Source of the DNA: Bermanella sp036960565
GTDB taxonomy: Bacteria; Pseudomonadota; Gammaproteobacteria; Pseudomonadales; Oceanobacteraceae
Direction: 5' to 3'
DNA: 64,000 nucleotides
Assembly (NCBI GenBank): GCA_036960565.1
Contig: JBALXQ010000009.1
Span: forward strand, 62,001-126,000
Part shown: piece after piece, positions 7,975-16,135 of the stretch
How positions within the stretch are numbered: the stretch's first letter is position 1
Layout: every line of letters begins with the position of its first letter
Made by a program: the position numbers and the translations under genes
The notes under the pieces: generated by a model
The model's input: the letters and a program-made list of their open reading frames with translations, nothing else
What the model was told of the DNA's origin: nothing
Database searches by the model: none

Positions 7975-9834
7975 TTGAGTGTGTTGCAATATTTGAAGAA
8001 AGTGTGGTTCGTTAATCGCTCTGTGGGTTTGATGCTGGGCTTAAATGTCGCTTTGCTAACATTGATAAGTGCCGGCTTTAGCGATCACTTCCCTGAAGTG
8101 TCTAATGGATTGGATGTTTATTATCAAATTGCCATCCTTCCCAGTGTATGGGGCCTCTACGCTATTTTGTTTGCAATACTTGCTTTGGTTCTATCCTTTG
8201 TCCCTATGCTCAGAATACCGCTTCTGCTTCTGTGCGCTTTCGTTGGCGGCAGTTTAGCTGTCTTTGTATTTATCGATAATTTTATCTATGACATATACAA
8301 CTACCACATAAACTGGTTTTTTATAAAAGCCTTTATAGCCGATGAGGGTGGTGAGTTTTTCGATATTTCGTACAAAACTTATTTCACCTTTAGTTTTGTA
8401 GCTGTGCTGGTGACGCTTACTGAGCTATTGTTTTTGTGGCTCGTTCTTAAAAAATTGGCTGTCCGCTCAAAATACAGACATTTTGGCAAAGCCTTTTTCT
8501 GTTCTGTGTTTCTAATTGTGGTAAGCGCCAATTTAATTCATTCTTGGGCGTATGCAAAAAACTACGCACCAATCACATCTATTGGCGCTCATATTCCTTT
8601 GTATTTTCCACTTCATTCTCGTTCTATTGCGGGTAATGCCCTGCTAAATAATTTTGCAGATACCGCGGGCGAAAACTCAAAGATGAAATCGAACATTTAC
8701 TATCCCAAGCAAAACATGGTTTGCGACAATAATGGCGAGCAATTAAATGTAGTTATGGTGGTATTGGAAAGCTGGCGAGGTGATATGTTCGATGCTGAAA
8801 TAATGCCTTTTACCCACCAGCTGGCCTCAGAATCCCAATGGTTTAAGGAACATTATTCCAGCGGTAGTGTTACCACTAAAGGGATCTTTGCCTTAATGTA
8901 TGGTTTGGTGCCCACCTACATGGAAAATATCGTCGCTAATAATGGTGCGGGTGGCCCCGTCCTATTAAATGAGATGATCAAAAGGGATTATAAATTTGGG
9001 GTTTATCCTAGTGGTGACATTTTCCGTATGAAATTGGCCGATAGCAGTTTCTTGCCAGTGCGTAAGTTTATTGATCATGGCAAGGGCAAGGACACCATTG
9101 AAAAAGACTACGATGTACTGTCGAAAATGAATGCATTGGTAGAAGGTACAGAAGATCCATATTACGGGTTTATGTTCTTTAACTCTTCTCATCATCAGTA
9201 TTACTACCCAGATAATTTTAAAAAATTCACCCCTGCCAAGAACCCAAGCCTTATTGATTTTAAACAAGGTAAAAATCCTGAACCTTATTTAAATCATTAC
9301 AAAAATAGTTTATTTTTTATTGATAGCTTGATCGAAAACCTAGTGAGCACCATTAAAGCAAAAGGTCAGTGGGACAATACGATTTTAATTATTACTTCGG
9401 ATCATGGAGAAGAGTTTGGTGATACTCAGCCTACTCGATTTGGTCATGGCAGTAACTTCACTCGCTATCAAACACACGTGCCATTTGTTATGCACTGGCC
9501 AGGAAAAGAACCTAAATCGTTTGACCATAGAACCGCCAGCATAGATGTGGCACCCACTATTTTACAGGAGGCCTTCAATTGCACTAACCCTATGGATGAA
9601 TACAGTAACGGGGATAACCTGTTCAATGAGCAGTCGCGGAATGTTCAAGTTATGGCGAGCTATTATAATTATGCTTTTGTTACTAAGGATGGTGGCTTCA
9701 TACAAAACCCCATTGGTTTGGTGGAGAGCAGGGATAACATGGACAAGTCAGACTCAAATGTTACGCTAGATCCCAAGGCCGCCCTAAGTGCTCTGCAGCA
9801 GATGAAATCATTTTATTCTAAACCGGCACAATAA
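7975..9834 (+). CDS. YejM/PbgA-like inner-membrane sulfatase-fold protein
   Basis: A 619-residue membrane protein. Five hydrophobic segments fill about residues 1-190, followed by a periplasmic sulfatase/alkaline-phosphatase-fold domain. The linker YAPITSIGAHIPLYFPLHSRS parallels E. coli YejM (PbgA/LapC), which regulates LPS synthesis through LapB-FtsH. Unlike E. coli YejM as I recall it, this protein keeps metal-site-like residues: SDHGEEFGD, FGHGSNFTRYQTHVPFVMHWPG, and a candidate nucleophile Thr in SSGSVTTKGIF. The start is TTG (7975), or GTG two codons later; both lack a strong ribosome-binding site. It is divergent from purB and convergent with hflD. It could instead be an active phospho-headgroup transferase or hydrolase. 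Confidence 0.85.
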   Translation: MSVLQYLKKVWFVNRSVGLMLGLNVALLTLISAGFSDHFPEVSNGLDVYYQIAILPSVWGLYAILFAILALVLSFVPMLRIPLLLLCAFVGGSLAVFVFIDNFIYDIYNYHINWFFIKAFIADEGGEFFDISYKTYFTFSFVAVLVTLTELLFLWLVLKKLAVRSKYRHFGKAFFCSVFLIVVSANLIHSWAYAKNYAPITSIGAHIPLYFPLHSRSIAGNALLNNFADTAGENSKMKSNIYYPKQNMVCDNNGEQLNVVMVVLESWRGDMFDAEIMPFTHQLASESQWFKEHYSSGSVTTKGIFALMYGLVPTYMENIVANNGAGGPVLLNEMIKRDYKFGVYPSGDIFRMKLADSSFLPVRKFIDHGKGKDTIEKDYDVLSKMNALVEGTEDPYYGFMFFNSSHHQYYYPDNFKKFTPAKNPSLIDFKQGKNPEPYLNHYKNSLFFIDSLIENLVSTIKAKGQWDNTILIITSDHGEEFGDTQPTRFGHGSNFTRYQTHVPFVMHWPGKEPKSFDHRTASIDVAPTILQEAFNCTNPMDEYSNGDNLFNEQSRNVQVMASYYNYAFVTKDGGFIQNPIGLVESRDNMDKSDSNVTLDPKAALSALQQMKSFYSKPAQ

Positions 9835-9841
9835 TTTAATA

Positions 9842-9861
9842 GCCCCTGAAATTACAGGGGC
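9842..9861. terminator. Convergent hairpin between the YejM-like gene and hflD
   Basis: A seven-pair stem gcccctg / caggggc (9842-9848 and 9855-9861) with a six-base loop lies 8 bp after the sulfatase-fold gene and just before the end of hflD. The flanks are AT-rich (agtttaatt on plus, tattaaatt on minus) rather than pure T runs. It probably terminates both convergent genes. Confidence 0.6.
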
Positions 9862-9868
9862 AGTTTAA

Positions 9869-10504
9869 TTATTCGAGATGACGCAGGGCATTTTGACAGG
9901 CTATATTTAATTTCTTCCGATGAAATAATAGTTGCCAGCGCTTACCGCCCATTTGTCGCCACAATATAGCGGATCTCACTGCGCACAGCAGTAGGGTGCG
10001 GATTTTATGGGCGTTATGGTTGTTTCGAAGGTGCTGAGCATCACCTGTTACGTGAATTCTAAATCTAAAAGTACTTAGTGTTTCCTGATAAAGGCCTGAC
10101 AAATTGGCAATTAAGTTTTCATGGCTGCTATGAAAATGATCGAGCTGGCGTTTGGATGAATCAATACCTTGACCAATTTTTTTCATCATGGGTTTATTTT
10201 TCTTAAGCTTGCTTTCAAGGTGCAAAATACCAAGAGCGTACCGCATAACATCTGGGCTAGATCCTGTTCTGGATTTTCCATCCGTTAGGAAGCGAACTTC
10301 TTTAAATCCTATTTTTACATTATCTGAACTGCCTCCATACACGTCTTCAATTTTACCGGGATCTGTATGGAAGATGCTTTCTATGCAAATCTTTAAATCT
10401 TTATCATTTGCCTGCCCAGTCTTGGCTAGCTGCTCTACGAGGTGGGCAGCCTGAAATAAGCCCGCTAAAGCCAGCGTTTGATTTTTTATTTTGCTTTGAG
10501 TCAT
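9869..10504 (-). CDS. hflD: High-frequency lysogenization protein HflD homologue
   Basis: A 211-residue member of the HflD/YcfC family, a small helical protein peripheral to the inner membrane. In E. coli it binds phage lambda CII; its cellular role is unclear. The N-terminus NQTLALAGLFQAAHLVEQLAKTGQ is typical, and length is as expected (about 210). Its ATG overlaps the mnmA stop by 4 bp (ATGA), so translation is probably coupled. It ends the rluE-nudJ-mnmA-hflD transcript. Confidence 0.93.
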   Translation of the reverse strand: MTQSKIKNQTLALAGLFQAAHLVEQLAKTGQANDKDLKICIESIFHTDPGKIEDVYGGSSDNVKIGFKEVRFLTDGKSRTGSSPDVMRYALGILHLESKLKKNKPMMKKIGQGIDSSKRQLDHFHSSHENLIANLSGLYQETLSTFRFRIHVTGDAQHLRNNHNAHKIRTLLLCAVRSAILWRQMGGKRWQLLFHRKKLNIACQNALRHLE

Positions 10505-11637
10505 AAAACCATCTCGGCATCGGCAAGCTCTTTATGGATTTGCTCAATGACGCCTCCGCCTAAGCAAACTTCTCCTTGATAGAAGACGGCCGACTGTCCT
10601 GGCGTGGCGGCACGCTGAGGCTCTGCAAATACAATCAGATAATGATCGTCCTGTTTGTGGACGGTGCATTCTTGGTCAGGTTGGCGATATCTAACTTTAG
10701 CCGTGCATTTGAAGGGAAACGGCTCTGGCTTTTCATTTGTCCAGAAAATATCTTTACAAGTAATGGCTTGGCTAAACAGTAGCTCGTGCTGGGCACCCTG
10801 ACCTATAATTAGAGTGTTTCTTGTTAGGTCTTTCGCTACAACATACCAGGGTTCGGTGCCGTGCTCTCTTTTGCCGCCAATACCAATACCCTGTCTTTGC
10901 CCTAGGGTGTAATACATTAGACCTTGATGGTCACCAATAATATCTCCGTCAGCAGTCTCTATTTTGCCAGGCTGAGCAGGAATGTATTGCTGAAGGAAGT
11001 CTTTAAAGCGGCGCTCACCGATGAAACATATGCCTGTGCTGTCTTTTTTCTTGGCGGTAGCAAGGCCTTGTTCTGTCGCGATACGGCGAACCTCTGGCTT
11101 TTCTAGCTCACCCACAGGGAATAATGTTTGTTTTATTTCCCGAGAGCCAACAGCGTGAAGAAAGTAGCTTTGGTCTTTATTATTGTCCAAGCCTCGAAGT
11201 AATTGAGTGGACTCGCCAATATCGCTACGACGCACATAATGACCAGTGGCAATATAATCGGCTCCTAAAACTTTGGAGTAGTCTAAAAATGCCTTAAACT
11301 TAATTTCTCTGTTACACAATATGTCAGGGTTTGGGGTTCGGCCTGCTTTATATTCCTCTAGAAAATGCTCAAACACATTATCCCAGTATTCAGCGGCAAA
11401 ATTGGCGGTATGTAATTTAATGCCTAGTTTGTCGCATACAGCTTGAGCATCAGCTAGATCTTCTTTTGCGGTGCAATATTCAGTATTGTCATCTTCATCC
11501 CAATTCTTCATGAACAGGCCTTCGACTTGATAGCCTTGCTCCATAAGCAGATAGGCCGACACTGATGAATCGACACCACCGGACATGCCAACAATTACGC
11601 TAGTGTCTTTGTTCTCATCAATCATTTGTGTGCTCAT
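10501..11637 (-). CDS. mnmA: tRNA-specific 2-thiouridylase MnmA
   Basis: MnmA adds sulfur to U34 of tRNA-Glu, -Gln and -Lys, taking it from the Tus relay. The 378-residue protein has an N-terminal PP-loop GMSGGVDSS (about residues 17-25). The catalytic Cys in TPNPDILCNREIKF and the second Cys in DSTGICFIGERRFKDF are both present. C-terminal beta domains follow. The ATG at 11637 overlaps the nudJ end by 20 bp; an in-frame ATG four codons later is an alternative, and neither has a strong ribosome-binding site. Confidence 0.96.
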   Translation of the reverse strand: MSTQMIDENKDTSVIVGMSGGVDSSVSAYLLMEQGYQVEGLFMKNWDEDDNTEYCTAKEDLADAQAVCDKLGIKLHTANFAAEYWDNVFEHFLEEYKAGRTPNPDILCNREIKFKAFLDYSKVLGADYIATGHYVRRSDIGESTQLLRGLDNNKDQSYFLHAVGSREIKQTLFPVGELEKPEVRRIATEQGLATAKKKDSTGICFIGERRFKDFLQQYIPAQPGKIETADGDIIGDHQGLMYYTLGQRQGIGIGGKREHGTEPWYVVAKDLTRNTLIIGQGAQHELLFSQAITCKDIFWTNEKPEPFPFKCTAKVRYRQPDQECTVHKQDDHYLIVFAEPQRAATPGQSAVFYQGEVCLGGGVIEQIHKELADAEMVL

Positions 11638-12067
11638 AAATTACATCTAGGGGATATGTTTTTTGATTTAAATAGTTTTGTACGCATTTTATAACAAGCG
11701 GGCTTCGAGCTTGCTTGCTTTCCACAAGTTCATCAAGAGAAAGCCAGCGCGTGCCAATAATGCCATCGTCTAGTGGTAGGGCGGGGTCATACTTGATGGA
11801 ATTCCCTACAAAACAGTGACGGTGATAAATTGTGTTATTACTTGGTGCTGTAAAGGTAAATAAGCCGAGGTACCCTGTGATTTCACATGCATGCCCGGTT
11901 TCTTCCAATACTTCTCTAATGGCACCGATAATCAAAGTCTCATTAGGTTCAAGGTGGCCAGCAGGTTGATTGAATACAATCCTGCCTGAATCTTGCTCCT
12001 CAACAAATAGAAATTTACCGTCATTTTCTATAATGGTGGCAACCGTGGTGTTGGGCTTCCAGCGCAT
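11618..12067 (-). CDS. nudJ: NUDIX hydrolase NudJ (YmfB-like)
   Basis: A 149-residue pyrophosphohydrolase. E. coli NudJ acts on HMP-pyrophosphate (a thiamin precursor) and on nucleoside tri- and diphosphates. The Nudix box is complete: G37-x5-E43-x7-R51-E52-x2-E55-E56-x-G58, in GHLEPNETLIIGAIREVLEE. Length matches NudJ (153). It lies 2 bp after rluE and overlaps mnmA, the same order as E. coli ymfC-ymfB-mnmA. Confidence 0.9.
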   Translation of the reverse strand: MRWKPNTTVATIIENDGKFLFVEEQDSGRIVFNQPAGHLEPNETLIIGAIREVLEETGHACEITGYLGLFTFTAPSNNTIYHRHCFVGNSIKYDPALPLDDGIIGTRWLSLDELVESKQARSPLVIKCVQNYLNQKTYPLDVIYEHTND

Positions 12068-12069
12068 AT

Positions 12070-12702
12070 TTAGGGCCTTTTTTTAGGTTGACGCATTTTA
12101 GCGAACTTGTGTTTAGCTGGATACGGTGGCTTACCCTTAATTCGCGAAGTGGGCTCATCTTTCAGCTCTAAAGCTTTGTATTGGCCAGGCTGTAAATCCT
12201 CCAGACTCCATTCTCCGATAGAGGCCCTTATTAGTCGCAAGGTAGGGAGTCCCACGGCGGCCGTCATGCGCCTAACCTGCCTGTTCTTTCCTTCGTGAAT
12301 TATAATTTCAAGCCATGCGGTTGGACTGCTAGCTCTTTGACGAATAGGCGGATCTCTTTCCCAAAGTTTAGGTTCATCGATCACCTTTATTTTTGCCGGC
12401 AGGGTTACCCCGTCTTTTAGTGACACACCTGCCTTTAGAGTCTCAATAGCGGCGTCGGATGGTATTCCTTCAACTTGCGCCCAGTAGGTTTTGTCCGACT
12501 TATGCTTAGGGTGGGCTATTCTATGCTGGAGAGCACCATTATCAGTAAGTAATAATAACCCTTCGGAATCGTAGTCCAAACGGCCGGCAGCGTAGACATT
12601 TGGCTGGTCTATGTAACTGGCTAGGGTATCTTTTCCACCTTCGGTGCAGGTGAACTGGGATAGCACTCGAAAGGGTTTGTTGAAGAGAATAAGTTGGCTC
12701 AT
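12070..12702 (-). CDS. rluE: 23S rRNA pseudouridine synthase RluE-like
   Basis: A 210-residue pseudouridine synthase of the RsuA/RluB/E/F family. E. coli RluE modifies U2457 of 23S rRNA. Motif II reads YAAGRLDYDSEGLLLLTDNG with the catalytic Asp in GRLD. It lacks an N-terminal S4 domain, as RluE does. The basic C-terminal tail (KHKFAKMRQPKKRP) suits rRNA binding. The frame is open upstream to a TTG at 12735; I prefer the ATG at 12702 (MSQLILFNKP), which matches family N-termini. It heads the rluE-nudJ-mnmA-hflD operon, divergent from idh. Confidence 0.9.
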   Translation of the reverse strand: MSQLILFNKPFRVLSQFTCTEGGKDTLASYIDQPNVYAAGRLDYDSEGLLLLTDNGALQHRIAHPKHKSDKTYWAQVEGIPSDAAIETLKAGVSLKDGVTLPAKIKVIDEPKLWERDPPIRQRASSPTAWLEIIIHEGKNRQVRRMTAAVGLPTLRLIRASIGEWSLEDLQPGQYKALELKDEPTSRIKGKPPYPAKHKFAKMRQPKKRP

Positions 12703-12796
12703 GTTTCGCGGGGGTGCCTGTAATAAAACTACCAAATACCCAGTTAAGGCATCTGAAAACGTTGGAATCTGTAAAAAAACTACATAAAGTCTATTG

Positions 12797-12842
12797 ATTA
12801 TATCATTGCATGATATAATACGCCGCCTTTGATGTAGATCAA
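12797..12842. promoter_or_regulatory. idh/rluE divergent control region: palindrome with -10 element and FNR/ANR box
   Basis: A perfect palindrome with 10-bp arms ATTATATCAT / ATGATATAAT and a 3-bp centre occupies 12797-12819. It contains TATAAT on the plus strand at 12814-12819, and by symmetry TATAAT on the minus strand at 12802-12797. Immediately downstream, 12829-12842 reads TTGATGTAGATCAA, an exact match to the FNR/ANR consensus TTGAT-N4-ATCAA. If the plus-strand -10 is used, the FNR box sits at about +3 to +17, a position that would repress idh under oxygen limitation. No good -35 precedes the plus-strand -10. ATGATATAA recurs at 12900-12908. Confidence 0.65.
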
Positions 12843-12848
12843 CTAGAA

Positions 12849-12929
12849 AAGGCGACCAAAAGTCGCCTTAAATGTAGCTTATTAAGAGCTATGTTATAAA
12901 TGATATAAGAGCGATCACAAGTCGTTCTT
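12849..12929 (+). other. Structured 5-prime leader of idh (three successive hairpins)
   Basis: Three stem-loops lie between the candidate promoter and idh. The first pairs aaggcgac with gtcgcctt (12849-12856 / 12862-12869, 8 bp, loop caaaa). The second pairs tagctt with gagcta (12875-12880 / 12886-12891, one G-U). The third pairs aagagcgat with gtcgttctt (12907-12915 / 12921-12929, two G-U). No T tract follows any of them. The idh ribosome-binding site (agga) and ATG follow 36-45 nt later. Confidence 0.5.
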
Positions 12930-12973
12930 GCGTTAAGTTTCAAGCATTACTGCTATGGACTTTAGGATAAAAT

Positions 12974-15202
12974 ATGACCAGTCAAACACCTAAAATAATA
13001 TATACACTTACCGATGAAGCGCCTGCACTAGCTACTTACTCATTACTCCCCATAATTAAAGCCTTCACCAAGCCAGCTCAAATTACCATCGAAACCCGTG
13101 ATATTTCTTTATCGGGTAGGATTTTATCGAATTTCCCAGATTACTTAAGTCCCAACCAAAGACAAGCAGACGACCTAAAAGAGCTGGGCTTGCTTGCCAA
13201 AACACCAGAAGCCAACATCGTTAAGCTGCCTAATATTAGCGCCTCCATTCCGCAATTGTGCGCAGCTATTGAAGAATTACAGTCTCAAGGGTATACAGTT
13301 CCAAGTTATCCGGTAGAGCCAGAGAATGAAGAGCAGCAGGGCATAAAGCTTAAATATTCGAAAATACTAGGCAGCGCTGTAAACCCAGTGCTGCGTGAAG
13401 GCAATAGTGATCGCCGTGTAGCGGGCCCAGTAAAGCAATATGCAAAAAACAACCCTCATTCAATGGGGGAGTGGTCAGCAGACTCTAAGTCTCATGTTGC
13501 CCACATGCAAGGCGGAGACTTCTACGGCAGCGAAAAATCCGTTGTGATTAAGTCGGCTGAAACGGTAAATATAGAGTTGGTTGGTTCTGACAATCAGGTA
13601 ACTATTCTCAAAAAATCTTTGGCTCTTCAGGATAAAGAAGTCATTGATGCTTCTGTCATGAGTCGCAAAGCTTTGCGTGAGTTTTTTGAAACTCAAATTC
13701 AGGATGCTAAAAATAATGGGGTAATGCTTTCCTTGCATCTTAAAGCAACCATGATGAAGGTCAGTGATCCAGTCATGTTTGGCCATGCAGTAACAGTTTA
13801 CTTTAAAGATGTGTTTGAAAAGTACAGTGATCTATTTGCAGAGCTGGGTGTTGATGAGAATAATGGGCTGGGCGATGTGTATGCCAAGATTGAAAGCTTG
13901 CCTGCTGATCTTAAGGCAGAAATTGAGGCGGCTATTTTAGATACTTATAATTCTCGCTGCGAACTTGCCATGGTTGACTCCGATAAGGGTGTTACCAACT
14001 TACACGTGCCAAACGACGTTATTGTTGACGCTTCCATGCCAGCAGCCATACGAGCTTCTGGGAAAATGTGGGGTAAAGACGGTAAGTTGCATGATACTAA
14101 GGCAATGATTCCAGACCGCTGTTATGCGGAAATTTTCCAAGAAACCATGACCTTCTGTAAAAAGAACGGTGCGTTTGATGTTACCACTATGGGTAATGTC
14201 TCTAATGTTGGCCTAATGGCCCAAAAAGCTGAAGAATATGGCTCTCACGATAAGACTTTCATCCTGGAGCAGGCTGGTACGGTTCGGGTAGTTGACTCAA
14301 AAGGCGTTACATTAATTGAGCATGCGGTTGAGAAGGGTGATATTTGGCGTATGTGTCAAACCAAAGACGCTCCAATTCAGGACTGGGTTAAGCTAGCTGT
14401 TAATCGTGCCAAAGCAACAGATCAGCCGGCTATTTTCTGGCTAGATGAGAATCGAGCTCACGATGCAAACCTAATTGGTATTGTTAAGGGTTACCTAGCG
14501 CAGCATGATATCACTGGGCTGGACATTCAAATTCAGGCTCCTGTTGATGCTATTAACTTCACCATGAAAAGAGTTAAAGCTGGTCAGGATACCATCTCTG
14601 TTTCTGGCAACGTATTACGCGACTATTTAACTGACTTATTTCCAATCCTTGAGCTGGGAACCAGTGCCAAGATGCTATCTATAGTTCCTTTGCTTGCTGG
14701 TGGAGGCCTGTATGAAACAGGTGCGGGCGGGTCCGCTCCTAAGCACGCTCAGCAACTTGAGGAAGAAGGTCATTTGCGTTGGGATTCTCTTGGTGAGTTT
14801 CTAGCCCTATCTGTATCGCTAGAAGATATTGGCAATAAAACAGACAACCTAAAGGCTTTGGTGCTTGCTGAAGCTTTAGGTACAGCTACTAGTAAGTTCT
14901 TGGATCACGATCGCTCACCTTTACGCAAGGTTGGTGAAGTTGATAACCGAGGAAGTCATTTTTATCTTGCTACATACTGGGCAGAAGCCTTGGCCACACA
15001 GGATAAAGATGCCGAGCTTAAATCGTTGTTTGCTGGTGTTTGCAAAAAAATTGAGAACGAGCGCGGGCTTATAGTTGAACAGCTTAGTGCGGTTCAGGGT
15101 AATTCGCAGGATCTTGGTGGATACTACCACCCTGATAGTGAAAAGCTTATCCAGATAATGCGCCCTAGTTCAGCATTGAACGCAATTATTGATTCAATCT
15201 AA
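12974..15202 (+). CDS. idh: NADP-dependent isocitrate dehydrogenase, monomeric type
   Basis: This TCA-cycle enzyme oxidatively decarboxylates isocitrate to 2-oxoglutarate with NADP. The 742-residue length and sequence are those of the monomeric IDH-II family (about 740), unrelated in length to the 415-residue dimeric Icd. Characteristic blocks include KIIYTLTDEAPALATYSLLP at the N-terminus, LREGNSDRRVAGPVKQYAK for isocitrate binding, and GNSQDLGGYYHPDSEK near the C-terminus. The ATG follows aggataaaat. It is divergent from rluE and followed by a strong terminator. In Pseudomonas the same enzyme sits between the mnmA and cspD-clpS regions. Confidence 0.97.
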   Translation: MTSQTPKIIYTLTDEAPALATYSLLPIIKAFTKPAQITIETRDISLSGRILSNFPDYLSPNQRQADDLKELGLLAKTPEANIVKLPNISASIPQLCAAIEELQSQGYTVPSYPVEPENEEQQGIKLKYSKILGSAVNPVLREGNSDRRVAGPVKQYAKNNPHSMGEWSADSKSHVAHMQGGDFYGSEKSVVIKSAETVNIELVGSDNQVTILKKSLALQDKEVIDASVMSRKALREFFETQIQDAKNNGVMLSLHLKATMMKVSDPVMFGHAVTVYFKDVFEKYSDLFAELGVDENNGLGDVYAKIESLPADLKAEIEAAILDTYNSRCELAMVDSDKGVTNLHVPNDVIVDASMPAAIRASGKMWGKDGKLHDTKAMIPDRCYAEIFQETMTFCKKNGAFDVTTMGNVSNVGLMAQKAEEYGSHDKTFILEQAGTVRVVDSKGVTLIEHAVEKGDIWRMCQTKDAPIQDWVKLAVNRAKATDQPAIFWLDENRAHDANLIGIVKGYLAQHDITGLDIQIQAPVDAINFTMKRVKAGQDTISVSGNVLRDYLTDLFPILELGTSAKMLSIVPLLAGGGLYETGAGGSAPKHAQQLEEEGHLRWDSLGEFLALSVSLEDIGNKTDNLKALVLAEALGTATSKFLDHDRSPLRKVGEVDNRGSHFYLATYWAEALATQDKDAELKSLFAGVCKKIENERGLIVEQLSAVQGNSQDLGGYYHPDSEKLIQIMRPSSALNAIIDSI

Positions 15203-15203
15203 T

Positions 15204-15231
15204 AAAAAAGCCCGGTAAACCGGGCTTTTTT
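15204..15231. terminator. Bidirectional terminator between idh and cspD
   Basis: A stem gcccgg (15210-15215) / ccgggc (15220-15225) with a taaa loop is flanked by A residues (15204-15209) and T residues (15226-15231). It can therefore act on both strands. It starts 2 nt after the idh stop and serves convergent cspD. Confidence 0.9.
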
Positions 15232-15239
15232 ATTAATGT

Positions 15240-15264
15240 GCTTCCATCTAATTTAGATGGAAGC
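15240..15264. repeat. Second hairpin between idh and cspD
   Basis: An 11-bp perfect inverted repeat gcttccatcta / tagatggaagc (15240-15250 and 15254-15264) with a 3-nt loop follows the main terminator. On the plus strand a T5 run begins 5 nt later. It may be a back-up terminator or an mRNA 3-prime stabiliser for cspD. Confidence 0.6.
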
Positions 15265-15271
15265 TAGGTTT

Positions 15272-15541
15272 TTACGCCTCAGTACTGAGTACTTTTTCCG
15301 CGTTGCTATCTTGTTGTTCTTGGTTTGAAGAGAGCATATCCAGGGGTTGTATGTTGATAGCATGCGTACCTTGATCACTAGGCTTTGTATCAAATTCAAC
15401 AGATTGACCCGCTTTCAGGGTTTTATAACCTTCTGTTTGAATTGAAGAATAGTGGGCAAACATATCCTCGCCACCTTCATCAGACAAAATGAATCCATAA
15501 CCTTTCGCATTATTAAACCATTTCACTTTCCCTGTTTGCAT
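15272..15541 (-). CDS. cspD: Cold-shock domain protein CspD-like
   Basis: An 89-residue single-stranded nucleic-acid-binding protein. The cold-shock domain fills residues 1-68 with RNP1 KGYGFI and RNP2 DMFAHYSSI, beginning MQTGKVKWFNNAKG. A glutamine/serine-rich tail of about 20 residues follows. The location next to divergent clpS-clpA is the classic cspD position, where CspD is a stationary-phase replication inhibitor in E. coli; that role is not shown here. Confidence 0.93.
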   Translation of the reverse strand: MQTGKVKWFNNAKGYGFILSDEGGEDMFAHYSSIQTEGYKTLKAGQSVEFDTKPSDQGTHAINIQPLDMLSSNQEQQDSNAEKVLSTEA

Positions 15542-15642
15542 TCTTCGTACTCCATAACCAGACTTGTATTTTTTATTTTTGGAACCATATAGGTGTTTAT
15601 GTATTCCGCTGTTGAAAGTTACATTGTGTCAATCTTTCGGCT

Positions 15643-15670
15643 TTGTCAAGCGTGAGTAGTTATTTATAAG
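15643..15670 (+). promoter_or_regulatory. Candidate clpS-clpA promoter
   Basis: TTGTCA at 15643-15648 and TATAAG at 15665-15670 are separated by 16 bp, each one mismatch from the sigma-70 consensus. They lie 42 bp upstream of the chosen clpS ATG. Confidence 0.5.
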
Positions 15671-15712
15671 AAGTTTTAAAACCATAGTTTGCAGTATTTG
15701 GGGCCCAGCACG

Positions 15713-16060
15713 ATGCTAGAAAATGAACTAACCTTATCAATGGGGGATGAGCAGCATGACGAGGCTCATGGCGTTGCCGTTGCACCAACTAAGCCCAAGC
15801 TTGAAAAGCCCTCCATGTATAGAGTGGTAATGTTAAATGACGATTACACTCCCATGGATTTTGTTATTGAGGTGCTGAGCAAGTTTTTCGCATTTGATTT
15901 AGAAAAATGCACGCAGATTATGATGGATGTTCATACTAAGGGGCAGGCTGTATGTGGGACGTATACTAAAGATACTGCTGAAACTAAAGCAGCTCAGGTG
16001 ATGAGTTATGCCAAGGAGCATCAGCATCCACTTATGTGTGATGTGCAACAAGTTAAGTAA
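15713..16060 (+). CDS. clpS: ATP-dependent Clp protease adaptor ClpS
   Basis: ClpS binds destabilising N-terminal residues (Leu, Phe, Tyr, Trp) and delivers N-degron substrates to ClpA. The core YRVVMLNDDYTPMDFVIEVLSKFF contains the conserved NDDYTPM segment, with hydrophobic-pocket residues. HTKGQAVCGTYTKDTAETKA follows, where most ClpS have G-x-C/A-G-x-Y/F. Using the ATG at 15713 the protein is 115 residues with an acidic flexible N-terminus. A TTG at 15689 would add 8 residues; the ATG is preferred. clpA follows after 75 bp. Confidence 0.95.
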   Translation: MLENELTLSMGDEQHDEAHGVAVAPTKPKLEKPSMYRVVMLNDDYTPMDFVIEVLSKFFAFDLEKCTQIMMDVHTKGQAVCGTYTKDTAETKAAQVMSYAKEHQHPLMCDVQQVK

Positions 16061-16135
16061 GTTACTGTCAAATAGATTAAGACACTGCCCAGTATTGAAA
16101 GCGACTGGCGCGCTTGCAGATTAAAGGATGAGTAA

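Noticed and set aside
12735..12735. Upstream TTG start for rluE
   Set aside because: It adds 11 residues not seen at family N-termini, and the ATG at 12702 gives the expected start.
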